A DNA stretch of 64,000 nucleotides from Sanghuangporus weigelae (GCA_033182465.1 CP137324.1:1178001-1242000), one strand, 5' to 3'. Shown: positions 11,634-23,811, counted from the first letter of the stretch. The notes: generated by a model from the letters alone, not told the origin. Program-made: numbers and translations.

Positions 11634-12417
11634 TCTGCCCAGAAATAAGAGCCCGTTCAAAGCAAGTCAATCTCGCGAACCAGACGTACTCTACACTTCT
11701 GGGGCTAGAAGCTTTCATCGGCTTCATTTCACTCTGTAAGTTTTTTTGGTCGCTGAGCCTTAACTATGTACAAAGCAGCCGAATCAGCAGCAATAACAAG
11801 TATATTGAACCATGAAGCTCACTGCAGAGCTCTCTAGATCATGTCTCTCCTTGACGGAGTTGACTACGACGTCCACGTTGAGTCTCCAGTATGACCGACA
11901 CGAAGTGGAAGGTGAGTGAGGTAAGTAGTTCTTATTGTTCAACAGGTATCTTCGTTTCGCGCTATCCGTAGCTCGCTGAGCTTCAGAAGTAGTAGGTATA
12001 GAGTGGCTAGAAGGACAGGATGCTAGTGGAAGAGGGGTGGTAACAGAAAGGCGCAGTAGTGCGGCACTGTCTACATTAGGCATGGTTCAACATGAAATGT
12101 GAGATTATGTAATGGAAACACGGAATTTCCATAATTATCACCGGCCACCTGAACACCGATTATTATAAGCATGCATGAGAACATTAATACTATCTCGCAA
12201 CAGCTTCGGTCAAGCCGGTAGTCAGGCTCATGACTGTGAGATGTCAAAGATTAATGGGATCACTATGTTGTCTGAATCTCACTACGTTTCCAAATTCGGA
12301 TATGTTCCTGTTCGACGCACCCAAGAAGGAACTCAGAACTTGCAGTAAATAGTAGTTACATAAGTACACCTGTTATACCTACACAAAGAGGAATTCATCT
12401 CAAGTCTGCAGGTTTTT
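11634..12417. other. possible 5' exons of the coiled-coil gene; otherwise no gene
   Basis: A minus-strand frame from an ATG at 12083 runs to about 11940 and could be a first exon of the gene at 10200-11633. The rest of the stretch up to the end of the AA9 gene shows no supported feature. Confidence 0.3.
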
Positions 12418-13420
12418 TCATCCGGTAAAGACAGCGGGTCCAGGGACCTAGACAACGGAAAGTTTAGCAAGGGAAGAAATTGAATTTAACAGTTGATGAC
12501 ATACCGTGTATGCAGTGGGTACCGCTTGGGTTCCAGAATGGTAAATATTATGCAGCTGGCAATCAGAAAAAGAGGACACTTACGGTCATAGATGTCAACT
12601 GTAAGACCAGGATCATCAGGGCTGACGTAACCAGGGATCGAGACTTTGCTCGGGTTGGCAGAACCACCTCCAGTGACCTGAAACAGAACAAATATATATA
12701 TTAGTCTCGAGGTTTCACCACAAAGACATGCTCTTACGTTTATTTGAGCGCAGGAGATGTACCACTGAGGAGCGTCTGGGACATGCAAACCTATCTGTTC
12801 AATGCGGACTAGGTATTCGCCGGTCGGGACATCGCTCGGGATTGTCGCAGTCAGCTGGCTGGCGCCATAATCCGTGAACGCGAACGGATCGAACGTCGCT
12901 CCCCATTCAGCGATCTGGCAGCGATAAATAAGGCTCGGCGGATAATTGAGATGAATTTGCTTCTACCTTGAACCAGTTGGCACCAGAACCGTCCCATTCA
13001 GCAGCACTTCCTGGGGCTTGACCGAGGTATATAGCGGATGGCCCCTGATCGACATGGCCTTTCAGTGACCCGTCTTTCAGCTTAAGGATAGTGTACCATA
13101 CCTGATGGTAAATGGTGTTGTCCAATTGGAATCCGACGGTTGATCCAGCGGGTACATCAACGGTTTCTGAGGCAGGTGACGGATTTACATTGCAAGTGAT
13201 GTCGTTCGAAGTAACGTCTGTCACAGGGGAATTGTTCTGAGGCTGGCGAACTGCGGCCGTGGACGTGGTACTGTCGGTGATGAGAGTCGTCCAGATATCT
13301 GAAGTGAAGCAGTCTCAGTAAAAGCTCTATGAATAGAGTCGTCCCAACCGGCGACTCACAGTGGGCTGAAACGCTGTGGGCCGCGCCAACGGCCAATAGC
13401 AGAGCAGAAGTCAACTTCAT
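12418..13420 (-). CDS. AA9 lytic polysaccharide monooxygenase (intact)
   Basis: A secreted copper enzyme that cleaves cellulose or related glucans by oxidation. The start at 13420 gives a signal peptide, MKLTSALLLAVGAAHSVSA, followed directly by His-1 of the mature protein; an intron falls one base after the His codon and the next exon continues as YIWTTLITDS. Then come DVTSNDITCN, AGSTVGFQLDNTIYHQ-GPSAI (intron after HQ), where the His of YHQGP fits the second copper ligand, and WDGSGANWFKIAEWG. The segment LHVPDAPQWYISCAQINV carries the conserved His, Gln and axial Tyr. The end reads GYVSPDDPGLTVDIYDPVPT, then PGPAVFTG and a stop at 12418. All copper-site residues are present, there is no cellulose-binding module, and the length (about 230 residues) is normal. 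Regioselectivity cannot be told from sequence. Confidence 0.9.
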
Positions 13421-14404
13421 GTCGATGTATGCAAGGCAACGGTTGTCGAGGTAGTCGCAACGTTCGTACCCTCCTCTTTTATGCAGCGCTCTGGCAAATG
13501 ATCGGAAAAAGCTGCGCTGGCATTCGGAGAAATGTTTGGTTTCATCCAATTCTGTCTATTTTACTCGGAGAAAACATGATAGTGTTCAAACATTCTGCGC
13601 AAAAAGGTCCGCTCAGAATATGACGTGTCTAATTATAGATACTTAACGTACCATATCTTATAGGTTGTGGCATTTGAATCCTCGAGCATACATTCGCTCT
13701 TCCGAGGAAAGGAAAAGGTAGATTAACGTTGCTATATCCAACGAGAATCAAGTCTGGACGATGTCTGTGATTGTACTAGCCGATTCGCTCGAACCCTTCG
13801 GAAAATTAATCCAAACGGATTAGTCAAGTGGATCAAGAATACGCATGGCGACTTCTTGGTCATATACGACGTCAAATTTCATGGAAGAGATACGCCGTAC
13901 GAACCATATTGTACTCCCACGAAGAAGAGGTAAAACAGCTCCTTGGATTGCATTGGTAGTACAAGACTCCAAGCTTTAGGTTCGGCATCAATCTTGATAA
14001 CTCTGATTTCTCGTGCTTCATAAAATCGGGAACCAAACTTCGTCCATAGTATGGTACTCTTCCACTTCGTAAGCTCCGTGTTGAACACGTCTTCAAGTTG
14101 AAAGATCACATTTTATAGACGGAATCGGAACTGATTATATGATTCAAAATGTCAGGAAGACGAAAAGTTTCAATAAGGAAAGTTTCAAAAGCATGAAAAC
14201 CAGCGTTTTACAGTCCTGAGGGACGATCACTTGGAGTTGATGAAAGTATGAAAGAGAGATTGCCAAGCCGTGCCGACAATCAACGTGACGGAAGCTCTTT
14301 CCTTTTCTGGCCGGGCTCCTGATCGGCACCTTTCGCCGCGCCGCTCTCTTACAGAGAAAAATATTGATTCTTCAGAATGTGTTGATTACAAATTGAGCAA
14401 TACA
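13421..14404. other. intergenic between AA9 gene and AA9 pseudogene
   Basis: Nearly 1 kb with only short frames. It includes the promoter side of the intact LPMO and the decayed 3' side of the broken copy. No repeat or RNA gene recognised. Confidence 0.5.
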
Positions 14405-15249
14405 TACATGTACGGTTAAAAATATTGACCGTCAGGCCAGGATCGTCGGGACCAACGTAATCAGGAATTGACACTTTCGAGGGATTCGCAGAGTCACCGC
14501 CGGTTATCTGGATAATATCAAAGTTAATCCATTGTTTACGGGAGAGGAAAGAACTCCATTAACATTGATTTATGTGCACGAGATACACCATCGAGGAACT
14601 CCAGCGACGTGCGATCCAATTTGGTCAATTCGGACAAGTTAATCACCCGGCGGTACGCTACTTGGGATCGCTGTAGTCAACTGGCTCAGGTCTTCAGTCG
14701 TAAGCTTGAAAGAATTGAATGTGGCACCCCAGTCCTTAATCTAAAAGTAAGAAACGAGACTTGAGATCCTAGAAACTGATCGTTGACTTCTCGCACCTTG
14801 GACCAATTTGCTTCAGAGCCATCCCAACTGGCAGTCGAACTCGGAGCCTTATCGAGATAGATAGCTGCGGGACCCTATCTTGATGGCATAGACAGTTAGT
14901 CGCAAGAGCCCCAATCGATAAGATTTGCTAAACCTGGTGATAGATAGTATTGTCTAGGATTAATCCGATAGTGGATCCGGCAGCGACAGTCACAGTACTC
15001 GTTGCAGGAGATGAAGTCCCATTACAAGTAATATCGTTTGAAGTGACATCCACAACGGGGGAATTATTGATCGGCTGGCGTACTGCGGCAGTGTACGACG
15101 TTCCGCCAGCGATCAGCGTCATGATATCTATACGGAAATTTCATCAGTCAATGCCCGAAAGCGCCGGGCAGGCTGAAGAAGCTCTCACAGTGAGCAGAAG
15201 CACATTGCACAGCGCAGACCACTAACAATAAGCCAGTGATAATCTTCAT
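14405..15249 (-). pseudogene. AA9 LPMO copy broken by two in-frame stops
   Basis: A second AA9 copy in the same orientation as the intact one. The signal peptide (MKIITGLLLVVCAVQCASA, start 15249), His-1, the intron one base after the His codon, DVTSNDITCN and TIYHQ-GPAAIYL are all kept, and the introns fall at the same points. Two defects are read directly: the conserved Gly-Glu-Tyr-Leu has become Gly-Asp-stop-Leu (TAA, rc of about 14640-14642), and Ala-Gln-Ile-Asn has become Thr-stop-Ile-Asn (TAA, near 14563-14565). Between them the active-site Gln has become Arg and the axial Tyr has become Cys (VPRWCISC versus APQWYISC). Downstream TGG.SANPSKVSIP is still visible, but DIY is NIF and no PGPA terminus is found. 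The copy cannot make an active enzyme; it appears to be a decayed tandem duplicate. Confidence 0.88.
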
Positions 15250-16127
15250 GTTGGATGAATGATCGGGAAAAGCAACGGGATCTTTCGGCGAAATATTAGG
15301 CTATATGGGGTCGGTCTCTTTCACTCGGAGAAAACATATGAATGGCCGAGAGGCTTGGACGAAAGTCTAATACCTCCGTTCCGACAAGCAGGAAATGAGG
15401 CATTTACTGTGCCAGATAGACATTCATATAATTGAGAGATAACGGCGTCATTCCATCTTCCCGAATTTGCTCCTGCAGCAACGGCTGAGAAAATATTGGC
15501 AGGACCGCAAGGTAGTACCAAATATCAGTCGTCCTGAGGAAGATGAGGAAAGAGAGGGAAAGCAGACCCTGAAGTAAGCAAAACATACTGAAGAAAATCG
15601 TGGTAAAATCGTGGTAAACGACAGTGATTTCGAGTCCATACCATACTCAATTTCACTACCAGTTACTCCGATCCTTCCGTTTTAGAATGAGAAGTTCAGG
15701 GAGATCCGTGGTGATTAAATGATGAAACAGTTGTCAAAGCTGGTGCTTCTCAGTAGTATTAAGCTAAGGTGCAGCTGCCCACTTAGCTGAAGCAACTGGA
15801 GTATCCGATCCTTGAGGGACATTCATTGGCACATTGCTCGCTTTCCCGCGACATCTTCCATATGCCTACACATGACCTGGGCAAGCACACCAGGAACAAA
15901 CTCCGAACTATTGATTGAGATCAGCGTTAGCTAGAATTGGAAGAAGGGAAAACCTGAAGATCTTCACAGCATCCTGTTTACATCCCTCCCGACGCGATAC
16001 CTACGCCATGTTATCTAAACATTGAATATTCGGATATTCAATTCCTTCGGCTGAAACATCCGGGGTCAGTGGATTGGTACGGTCTGAATGTAATATAGCA
16101 CTCGCTAGATACAGTATTCATCGTCGT
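15250..16127. other. no gene; weak AA9-like remnant
   Basis: No intact gene. On the minus strand around 15440-15540 the sequence has a faint resemblance to the AA9 segment after the second copper His (a Gly-Pro-Ala-Asn-Ile stretch followed by a Gly-Arg-Trp-Asn stretch). It is too degenerate to assign with confidence and could be a third, older duplicate. Confidence 0.3.
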
Positions 16128-16129
16128 TA

Positions 16130-17213
16130 CAGCCGTTTGCAAAAGTAATGAGAATCACGTGATTTCACCACTTTTCTCGCTATGAGAGCCTCAAAACACA
16201 GATAAAATCATATCTCACCCAAATCTCAACGGTTTCACATCATCTAAGTTGCTAAATTCATCTTTTCGAAAGGGCTTTCGCTTAAAGAAAACTGTAGAGA
16301 AAATAGAGCAAAAAATGACCCTAAAATGGCGAAAATATCGGTTTTTGCCTCTTCCTTGCATGTGCAATTTTTTCTGTGATCCCTGCTGGTCTAGCACCTC
16401 CCCAAAGCTATCCAGAATGATAATATGATTATAAAATGAATTTACAGACTGAGTTTGAGTTGAATTGTGTACCGGAATGTGCTGCTTTGAGGCATGCCTG
16501 AATCACTCAAAACTCATCATTTCCCCCTAGCCTCCCAGGCTCCAGGAAAAATTCTTACAGGCCAGATTCATGCATGTAAATTCATTTTGGATATAATAGA
16601 CTAGGTTTGTGTACTAGCTAAGGCCTCAGCATCCACTGGTGAGCTGGGAAGATGCTGTCTAAAATGATGCATACAACCAGAATCACCTGTTCAGCCCAGC
16701 TCACCAGTGGATGCTGAGGCCTTAGCTAGTACACAAACCTAGTCTATTATATCCAAAATGAATTTACATGCATGAATCTGGCCTGTAAGAATTTTTCCTG
16801 GAGCCTGGGAGGCTAGGGGGAAATGATGAGTTTTGAGTGATTCAGGCATGCCTCAAAGCAGCACATTCCGGTACACAATTCAACTCAAACTCAGTCTGTA
16901 AATTCATTTTATAATCATATTATCATTCTGGATAGCTTTGGGGAGGTGCTGGACCAGCAGGGATCACAGAAAAAATTGCACATGCAAGGAAGAGGCAAAA
17001 ACCGATATTTTCGCCATTTTAGGGTCATTTTTTGCTCTATTTTCTCTACAGTTTTCTTTAAGCGAAAGCCCTTTCGAAAAGATGAATTTAGCAACTTAGA
17101 TGATGTGAAACCGTTGAGATTTGGGTGAGATATGATTTTATCTGTGTTTTGAGGCTCTCATAGCGAGAAAAGTGGTGAAATCACGTGATTCTCATTACTT
17201 TTGCAAACGGCTG
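16130..17213. mobile_element. fold-back transposon, copy 1 (519-bp arms)
   Basis: A near-perfect giant inverted repeat. The left arm is 16130-16648, the loop 16649-16694 (46 bp) and the right arm 16695-17213. I find one mismatch between arms (T/C near 16392). The ends read CAGCCGTTTGCAAAAGTAAT on each side, and the element is flanked by TA at 16128-16129 and 17214-17215, the dinucleotide target duplication of Tc1/mariner-type transposons. Inside the tip lies the palindrome AATCACGTGATT. No transposase is present, so it would be mobilised in trans. A second copy is at 43929-45003. If transcribed, it would make a hairpin of over 500 bp. The 60-residue frames inside the arms are not genes. Confidence 0.9.
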
Positions 17214-17215
17214 TA

Positions 17216-18548
17216 ATACATTGTAGACATTCCTATGAGGCTATAGCGATATAGGATCCAAACATGTTTCAACTAGCTTGAAGACCGGCTGGTGAAGAAA
17301 ACGCATGAAATCATCCGATCAATTTCGAGAATAAAGGTCCAGACAAAAACCGTCTTCATGGCCGACCAAATGAATCAGCGGCGTTAGTATGGACAATAAT
17401 TACATCTCTCGCCAGAAGCCGACTGTCAGACGGTGATTATTTAATTATTACACAAGGAACAACTCAAATGAGATAGGAATGATAGCTCTGGATACGCAGG
17501 GTTGTAGAATCCGAGGATCTATATAGTCTCCTAACTGCGAACAGATCTATAATTCGTGCACAATGAAGGGAAGCCTGTGCCACGACGGAGCATATTCTGA
17601 GAGGACCAATAAGAGCGAAACACTACCGCATTCTCATCTCGTTGAACCTGAAGACTGAAGGCAGGAACTCGACGGAATGCGCCACGAAGAGGAAGCATCC
17701 CAAATCGGAAAAGCAAGCGCGCGTACACACATGCTTCAGTCATAACGATCGTCAGAAGTACGAACTGAGAGTAATGGTACGTCTCACTCAAGCTCCGGTC
17801 AACATTTCATCGTGCCCGAGGATGCGCATCTAGCATCCCGACGAAGCCTATGTGATGAGACAGACAGAGTTCCCGCTGACATTGCATCCTTGTCGTACAA
17901 TTGCGAAACTTCCAGAACAAGGCTCCGTAAATGACTACCAATGGTCACGATGAAAGAAGTGCAAAAATGTTGCTTTGGCCAAGGGCCAAGGCCTTGCTTA
18001 CCAAAGTGAGTTCAGGCAAAAGAGAAACAATAAAGATAACTTCACACATTTGGAACAGAAAGATGCGGGCAGCTTAGTATCTAGAGCTTGCTTGATAACT
18101 GCATGGTCGTAATGGGATGGGCGTCTGTGAGGAGTTGCGGTGAGTTAAGCTCGAAGCGAGAAAAGGGATTACGCTGCCGAAAGTGTGGGAACCGACAATC
18201 TAAGTTTGTCGTCCTCGTTTCTCACTTCACCACGAAGGCTCGAATTCATTATTCGAATAATCCATCCATTCTTCTCAAAAGAAATGGTGATGGCCCTGGG
18301 AAACTTTATTGGATTCAGCTCTGAATTCTCTTTTGGAAGTACTGGCTTCCTGGAAATAGCCTATTCTTCGGCCCTTCTTGCTCTGTACACTTCTTGATTG
18401 GAGTCCAGCTTGTCCTCTCAATCATATATGTTTGCAATATGTGGCACATGGATAGCTTTTACAAAGATAAACTGCATCACGGCTTCTCTCTCGTGCCATT
18501 CATAGATGCCTTTAGTCCAACTGTTAAAAGGTCATTAGCTCGCAACTC
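17216..18548. other. no supported gene; upstream region of the WOPR gene
   Basis: About 1.3 kb with only short unlinked frames on both strands. WOPR regulators often have long upstream regions, so this may be promoter and 5' leader. No repeats or RNA genes recognised. Confidence 0.45.
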
Positions 18549-20210
18549 ATGCTGCGCCGCACATCCTATCCTCCCTCTCTATCTCGTTCCGACATCCAAA
18601 TGGCTTTAACTACACGTCTACCTTCTGCTAGAGTTGATCCTTTCTATGGTTTTGTCGAGACCACCGGAGATGCTCTTCGGTTGATCCAAGCTGCTCGCCA
18701 AGGCATAATCCCTCGTATCACACGTCGTCTCAATGACCTCGAACGACGTGCTATGATCAGGAGTGGAGCAATTTTCATATTCAGCGATGAAGAAAGCGGA
18801 ATTAAACGCTGGACCGAAGGTCTTTCCTGGTCTGCGTCTCGAATCGTTGGGAATTTTCTTGTGAGTCTAGGCGTGTGCCATGCATGATATGGCAGTTTCC
18901 TAATGGATAAATCCCTAGGTATATCGTGAAGTGAGCGACAGATCGAACGCTAGAACTGTGGCAGAAGGACGACGAACAGCAAAGCGGCGAGGTAACACCA
19001 ATGAATTATCGGCCGCAGAGTTAGCAGAGCAAAAACTAGCAAAGGCACTTGTCGGCTGCCTAAGCGATGGCAGCGGGCGCTTTAAGCCTAACGGTCTCAT
19101 AAAAAAAGTGAGACATTGAGCTGAATGTCTCTACAGAGATTTGTCGTCTAAGCACGAATCGTCCTCTAGACCATTACCATTAATGTTGATGGCTCCGACC
19201 ATCACCTCATCGCGTATTACAGCCAGGACGATGTCAGGCTAGGGAGATTACTTCCATTGACCTCGCGGCCCGATATAATGGCGCTGGGGATATCACCAGA
19301 GCTCTTAGAATCAACGAAATTTCGTATTCCACCTATAATGCATGAGGGACTAGACGGAAGACCAAGATATATGTGGGTCTTCCCATACATCTATTTCGAA
19401 AACTACGCTAATACACCGGGAAGCTGTGATGCAGAAGATGGTGATATTCCTAGGCACATAAGTGTTCCATTGCCTTCGCTGCTGCCGCAGGTGTCGGCCA
19501 CTCTGCAAGCTACTTTGAACAATGAACCGCGAAGCCACAATAGCTCAATGTACACAGATTTGCTGTGGACGAATGAGGCGCCGCAACCAATTTTTAACCA
19601 TTCTTATCGGACCTGCATTTCTCCGTCTCCGCATTCGTCCATGCCGTCAAATTTACTCGACGATACTTTCGGGTGGTCCAGTATCGGAGATTCGCATATC
19701 ACCTCATATCTTCCCCATCCGGTAAACCAGCAATATCAAACCGACGCTGCGAATCAAGCACCTCGGGAGTCCAGCAATCCTGCATCAACTGGTACTTTCA
19801 GAGGAACCACTGCACTCGTCGATCGTCAGTCCGATTGCCCTCCTAACCTATTACCGATCCACAGAGAAGATCTGAGAATTTGCTCGAGGACAACGGAAAT
19901 TGACCATGATCCATCTTCCTGCAGCCACCGATCTCCCGTAGCTTCACGTACCGCTCTTGCCGACTTCATGAGACCGATATGGGCCTTGCATCATTACGCT
20001 CCCTCTTTGACGACAACGCCGACTCAGTCTCGGTGCACGCAGCGATCTACATCCCTCTCATCTCTTTGCGAACACGGAGGCTTCAATGTGCCGCCTCCAG
20101 TATCGCATGCTTATTACAGTCCAACGGCAGTAACTATTGAGCCGGTGCTTCCGCAGGCGGATACATCGGCTTTGTTCCACGCCCTAGCTCACTTTCCTAC
20201 TGCAGCATAA
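18549..20210 (+). CDS. WOPR-domain (Gti1/Pac2) transcription factor
   Basis: Gti1/Pac2/Wor1/Ryp1 proteins are fungal master regulators of morphology, mating or nutrient switches that bind DNA through a two-part WOPR domain. WOPRa is in exon 1: FYGFVETTGDALRLIQAARQ, RRLNDLERRAMIRSGAIF and DEESGIKRWTEGLSWSASR, then GNFL-VYRE across an intron (18861-18918). WOPRb follows another intron (about 19110-19170): TITINVDGSDHHLIAYYSQD, then VRLGRLLPL. A charged linker lies between them. The C-terminal 240 residues are Ser/Pro/His-rich and without a recognised domain, as usual in the family. Two in-frame ATGs are possible, 18549 and 18600; the second (MALTTRLPSARVDPFYGF) is closer to typical members. The stop at 20210 faces the stop of TFB2 185 bp away. 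Confidence 0.9.
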
Positions 20211-20395
20211 GTTTACTACGGATCTTCAAGAGATACGCTGTTCAGGGCCACATCGCATGCGATTGTTAGCGACTTAAAGGTCTACGTCTTGGACACTGGA
20301 GCATTTTGTACATATTATGATGCCTAAATTTCTAACATTGTAATATCATTTCTAGATGAACCGTATCGTACAATTGAGATAGGTTTTTGACAAAT

Positions 20396-22462
20396 TTAAT
20401 TTGTACCACTAGCAGTTCTGCGTTCTATGAAACCACGAATGTTCGCATGCCCTTCAAGACTCCCAAAGAAACACCTTTTCGCTGGACTCTCCCACAGCAC
20501 AACACCCAGTTGCTTAGCATACTTCAGAATTAGCTCATAGTCTGCATGGGAAGCGAAGGAGGTATATAGATAGCCTAAAAACACGTGACTTTGTGATAAA
20601 TCACCAAGATACATGGAAGTATCATGCTCACCTTCTTGTGACTTCAAGCGGTTCCTTTCCAGTTCCCACAGGCGGACCTGGTCTTGTACAGTTACTGGAA
20701 TGAGTGGATCCTAAAAGAAAGGATGCAATTGATTAGCGCCGGACATCTCTTTGAAAGCAGAAAACAACCTGCATTTTTGCGCATTTGCGGGTGGGCATGC
20801 GTCGCTAGGTACTTAATAATCTGTGCCACGAAGTCCCATAAGAACGCTTCATGGTGAAGCATGTTCGGAAGCATACCTGATCCGCTGTGATCCCATTGGA
20901 GAGAGCTTTTCTGACACTATCTCGCGTGAGTGAGCCAACGACGAGGTTAGGAAACCGATATTTCAATGTGACGAAAAGGTTCAAGACAGCTGTCTGGAGT
21001 GGATTGTCTATTGGAGTCAGAATTACAATTCTCAGTAGGCCCATAGTAGAATCGGTCAGTTGCGTACCGGTGTATGCATAGATCCGATAATTTGTTTCCA
21101 GAATTATAAAGCCTTGGGCCTGAGCACTGGCGCCCGTGGCGTCAGAAGTGGGAAGCGGCGGTAGAGAAGATGTGAGCGTGGTCGCGAGCCTTGTTGGATA
21201 AAATCTTCGCGAAGATGCCTGCGAAATGGCCTATCCATCAGGCCGGAGCTCCGTCAATACCTGCTGAATCGTACCTTTCTCTGCCAGATAAGGCCGTAGT
21301 CTCTGAGATCCTCCAACATGGCTTTCTGCGTTTCACCTAGATTCTCCGTGGAATATCCCTGCCAGCGTGCATAAGATATCATTCAGAATCATGAATCGAG
21401 GCACGAACTCGGCCTAGCTCCATCGTCGATAACATGAAAAGAAAGCCGAGTACTTCGATCAAATCCATTTGGCGCTCCTTGGAGACTATAAGATCTTCTC
21501 TGCGACACGAGTTGACGTGCATCCATACCTCTGCCATGTGTAAATACTGTAAGAGAAGCTCCCATAGTTGGGCATGAGGCGAATGCAGAAGGAACTGGAA
21601 GCCGAGGGATGTAATTTTCATGGAGGCTCTGCCGTAGCAGATCTTTAATTACTGATGTGAATGGCGATAGGTAAAGGCATAGGTGCTGACCCTTGTCCGG
21701 ACATCAATCCGCTGCGCTGTAAAAGGAACAAAACGCCCTGAGATGGCTTTGAGGGCATCTGTCCCGTGCCAGAAGAAACCATGTAATGCAGGATTGTCTG
21801 CGTAGTGAAAACATGAGGTAAGGTCGTCGGACACAACGATCGACACACCTCCCATCGTTCAACGGCGTATGCATCGAGCATTTCAAGGGTGACATTTGAA
21901 CGCTTTTCCTCACCGTCAGACGCGGGAACTCCGAAGCTACGGTGAGTACCTCTGCGTAAGATGATGTTAGACAGATGGATAAAGTCTTCACCACAGAGGG
22001 AATTACGTACCCACCCGTTATAGCTTGCCGAAAATTAGACTTGAAGGTAGGGTTGAAGCTTAATTTTTGGGACGGATTTCCAATTATATGAAGCCGATGA
22101 AGTGTCGAAAGTGCGCTTTCGTATAGTCTGCTGAAGTCTACAATCATTTCCGAATGCGACTAAAAATTGCTAGTTTACTTTTTCCCTCTGGGGTTTATCC
22201 ACGAAGACATAGTTGAAGCTGGAATAGATGATTCCAGCCAGAGCAGGTTCATTACCAGTTGACGCTCCATAGGAGCCAAAAGCCTTGAAGTTACTCTTTG
22301 AGCCACAATAAGTATCACCGAGAAATCTACGAAACCGAACCGGAAAACTGCAAGACATGACGAAGGCCGATTATAGAGACGTGTTAAAGAGCCTTGAGAC
22401 TGCTGCTGAAGAAATCCAATCAATTGATGAGGAGCTTCAGCTTCTACAGTCTCGTCGGCCAT
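20396..22462 (-). CDS. TFB2: TFIIH core subunit Tfb2 (p52 homolog)
   Basis: Tfb2 anchors the XPB/Ssl2 helicase in TFIIH, acting in transcription initiation and nucleotide excision repair. From the start at 22462 the protein reads [35 protein letters not shown], then after an intron [20 protein letters not shown]. The middle contains [20 protein letters not shown] and [19 protein letters not shown], both characteristic of Tfb2. The C-terminal part has the p8/Tfb5-binding region: [53 protein letters not shown], then [19 protein letters not shown] and [12 protein letters not shown] before the stop at 20396. At least seven short introns. The next gene, gankyrin, starts 151 bp away in the opposite direction, so the two probably share a promoter. 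Confidence 0.9.
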
Positions 22463-22613
22463 TAGAAAGTCGTTTTCTCTGCGCAAGAGTCGTCATGAAA
22501 CTGACCGAGCTCGGTTGGTGAAAGAAGCATATGAATCACGTGCCTTACGAACGTCCCATACGCGTGCTCCATACGCGTACCACCACCACCATTATCGACA
22601 CATGAACTGAACT

Positions 22614-23811
22614 ATGGCACTCTCAATTCATAATGCAGCAAGACGGAGTGAATATGCTTATCTGAAGTCGATGGGACAGTGCGATGCTGACTTTTTTATT
22701 AGATCAGCTTTCGTTACTTAGAACTTTGGTCGGAGAGGATGAGGCTCTTGTCAATGCGAAAGACGACGTAGGCTGATCTGTCTTTGTACGAAGCTCAAAC
22801 AAGACTGTAACGTGCACTTATACTTAGGATGGCCGGACACCATTGCATTGTGCTGCCGCATCTAGCGAGGATACTCTTGAGATTGTGACATATCTTCTCG
22901 AACATGGAGCCGAGGTGAATAGCCAGGATCCAAGTGGATGGACACCTCTTCATTGCGCAGGTTGAGCATTATGCTCGTAATCTCTTTTACTTTCTGATCA
23001 AATTCATGTAGTCAGCGCTGGCCATGAGGCAATTGTCAAGGAGTTGATCGGTGCTGGCGCAAACATCAATGAGAGGACTGGACAGGGAATGACGCCGTTG
23101 TACGCTATGTTCATTTCACAGGACTTATTCAAAAACTGAGATTTTCTTAGACACTACGCGGCGTCAAAGAACCACATTGATGTGGGTGGATTTTTCTTCG
23201 TTATCGGCGTTCTGTCCTGACAAAGCGTCATTGGTTAAGATCGGGAGATTACTCATTGAGAAGGGTACGGATGTGAGTTGCCTGGATTTCTCCGTTAGAT
23301 CTAGAGTTGACTTGTTGCATAGTACAATGCCAGGAACAACGCAAATCAGCTGCCTCTGTAAGTAGACAGATCCGACAAGGTCAATCGCATTCTAATGAAC
23401 TGGACAGACATAGAGCAGCGACAACGGGTTCCACAGGCTTTGTCCATATCCTTTTACACCCTCCTGAAGGCCGTCCTAAGCCGAGGTTAAATACCGGGGA
23501 TCGAGTTGGTACGTCGTGTAAATTCGAAAAACATCAAAGTGCCTGAAATGACTTGCCACTTGCATAGGCAACACGCCCTTGCATCTTGCCATGGAGTCTG
23601 GGCATGCAGAAGTTGCAGTGATGTTAATCGAAGCGGGTGCAGATAGAGATAGGGTAAGGCATTCAGTCGTCAACAATGATCAAGCTGTTGACCTTGGGTG
23701 CAGACGAATGTGGACGGGCAAACACCTGAGCAACTTGAGGGCATAGGGGAACAAGAACAGCGACGAGTGAGGGGATACGTACAAGACAGATGCGGTCCGC
23801 CTCCATCATGA
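22614..23811 (+). CDS. NAS6: gankyrin / Nas6 proteasome assembly chaperone
   Basis: Nas6 (PSMD10) is an ankyrin-repeat chaperone that holds the Rpt3 ATPase during assembly of the proteasome base. The start at 22614 gives [11 protein letters not shown], then after an intron [20 protein letters not shown]. Ankyrin repeats follow on separate small exons: [89 protein letters not shown], then [29 protein letters not shown] and EAGADRDR. After a last intron (ending at a CAG near 23702) the end is [31 protein letters not shown], with a stop at 23811. The C-terminal Pro-Glu-x-Leu-Glu-Gly pattern is typical of gankyrin. Around seven repeats, eight or nine introns, exon edges approximate. Confidence 0.85.

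Noticed and set aside
13083-13116. Reading through between HQ and GPSAI in the intact AA9 gene as coding
   Set aside because: The broken copy has an unrelated sequence at the same place, so this is an intron; removing it restores the conserved His-x-Gly-Pro motif.
16215-16397. 60-residue frames repeated in all four fold-back arms as possible small proteins
   Set aside because: They are the same arm sequence read four times; frames in an inverted repeat are shared automatically, and the arms carry other unconstrained changes.
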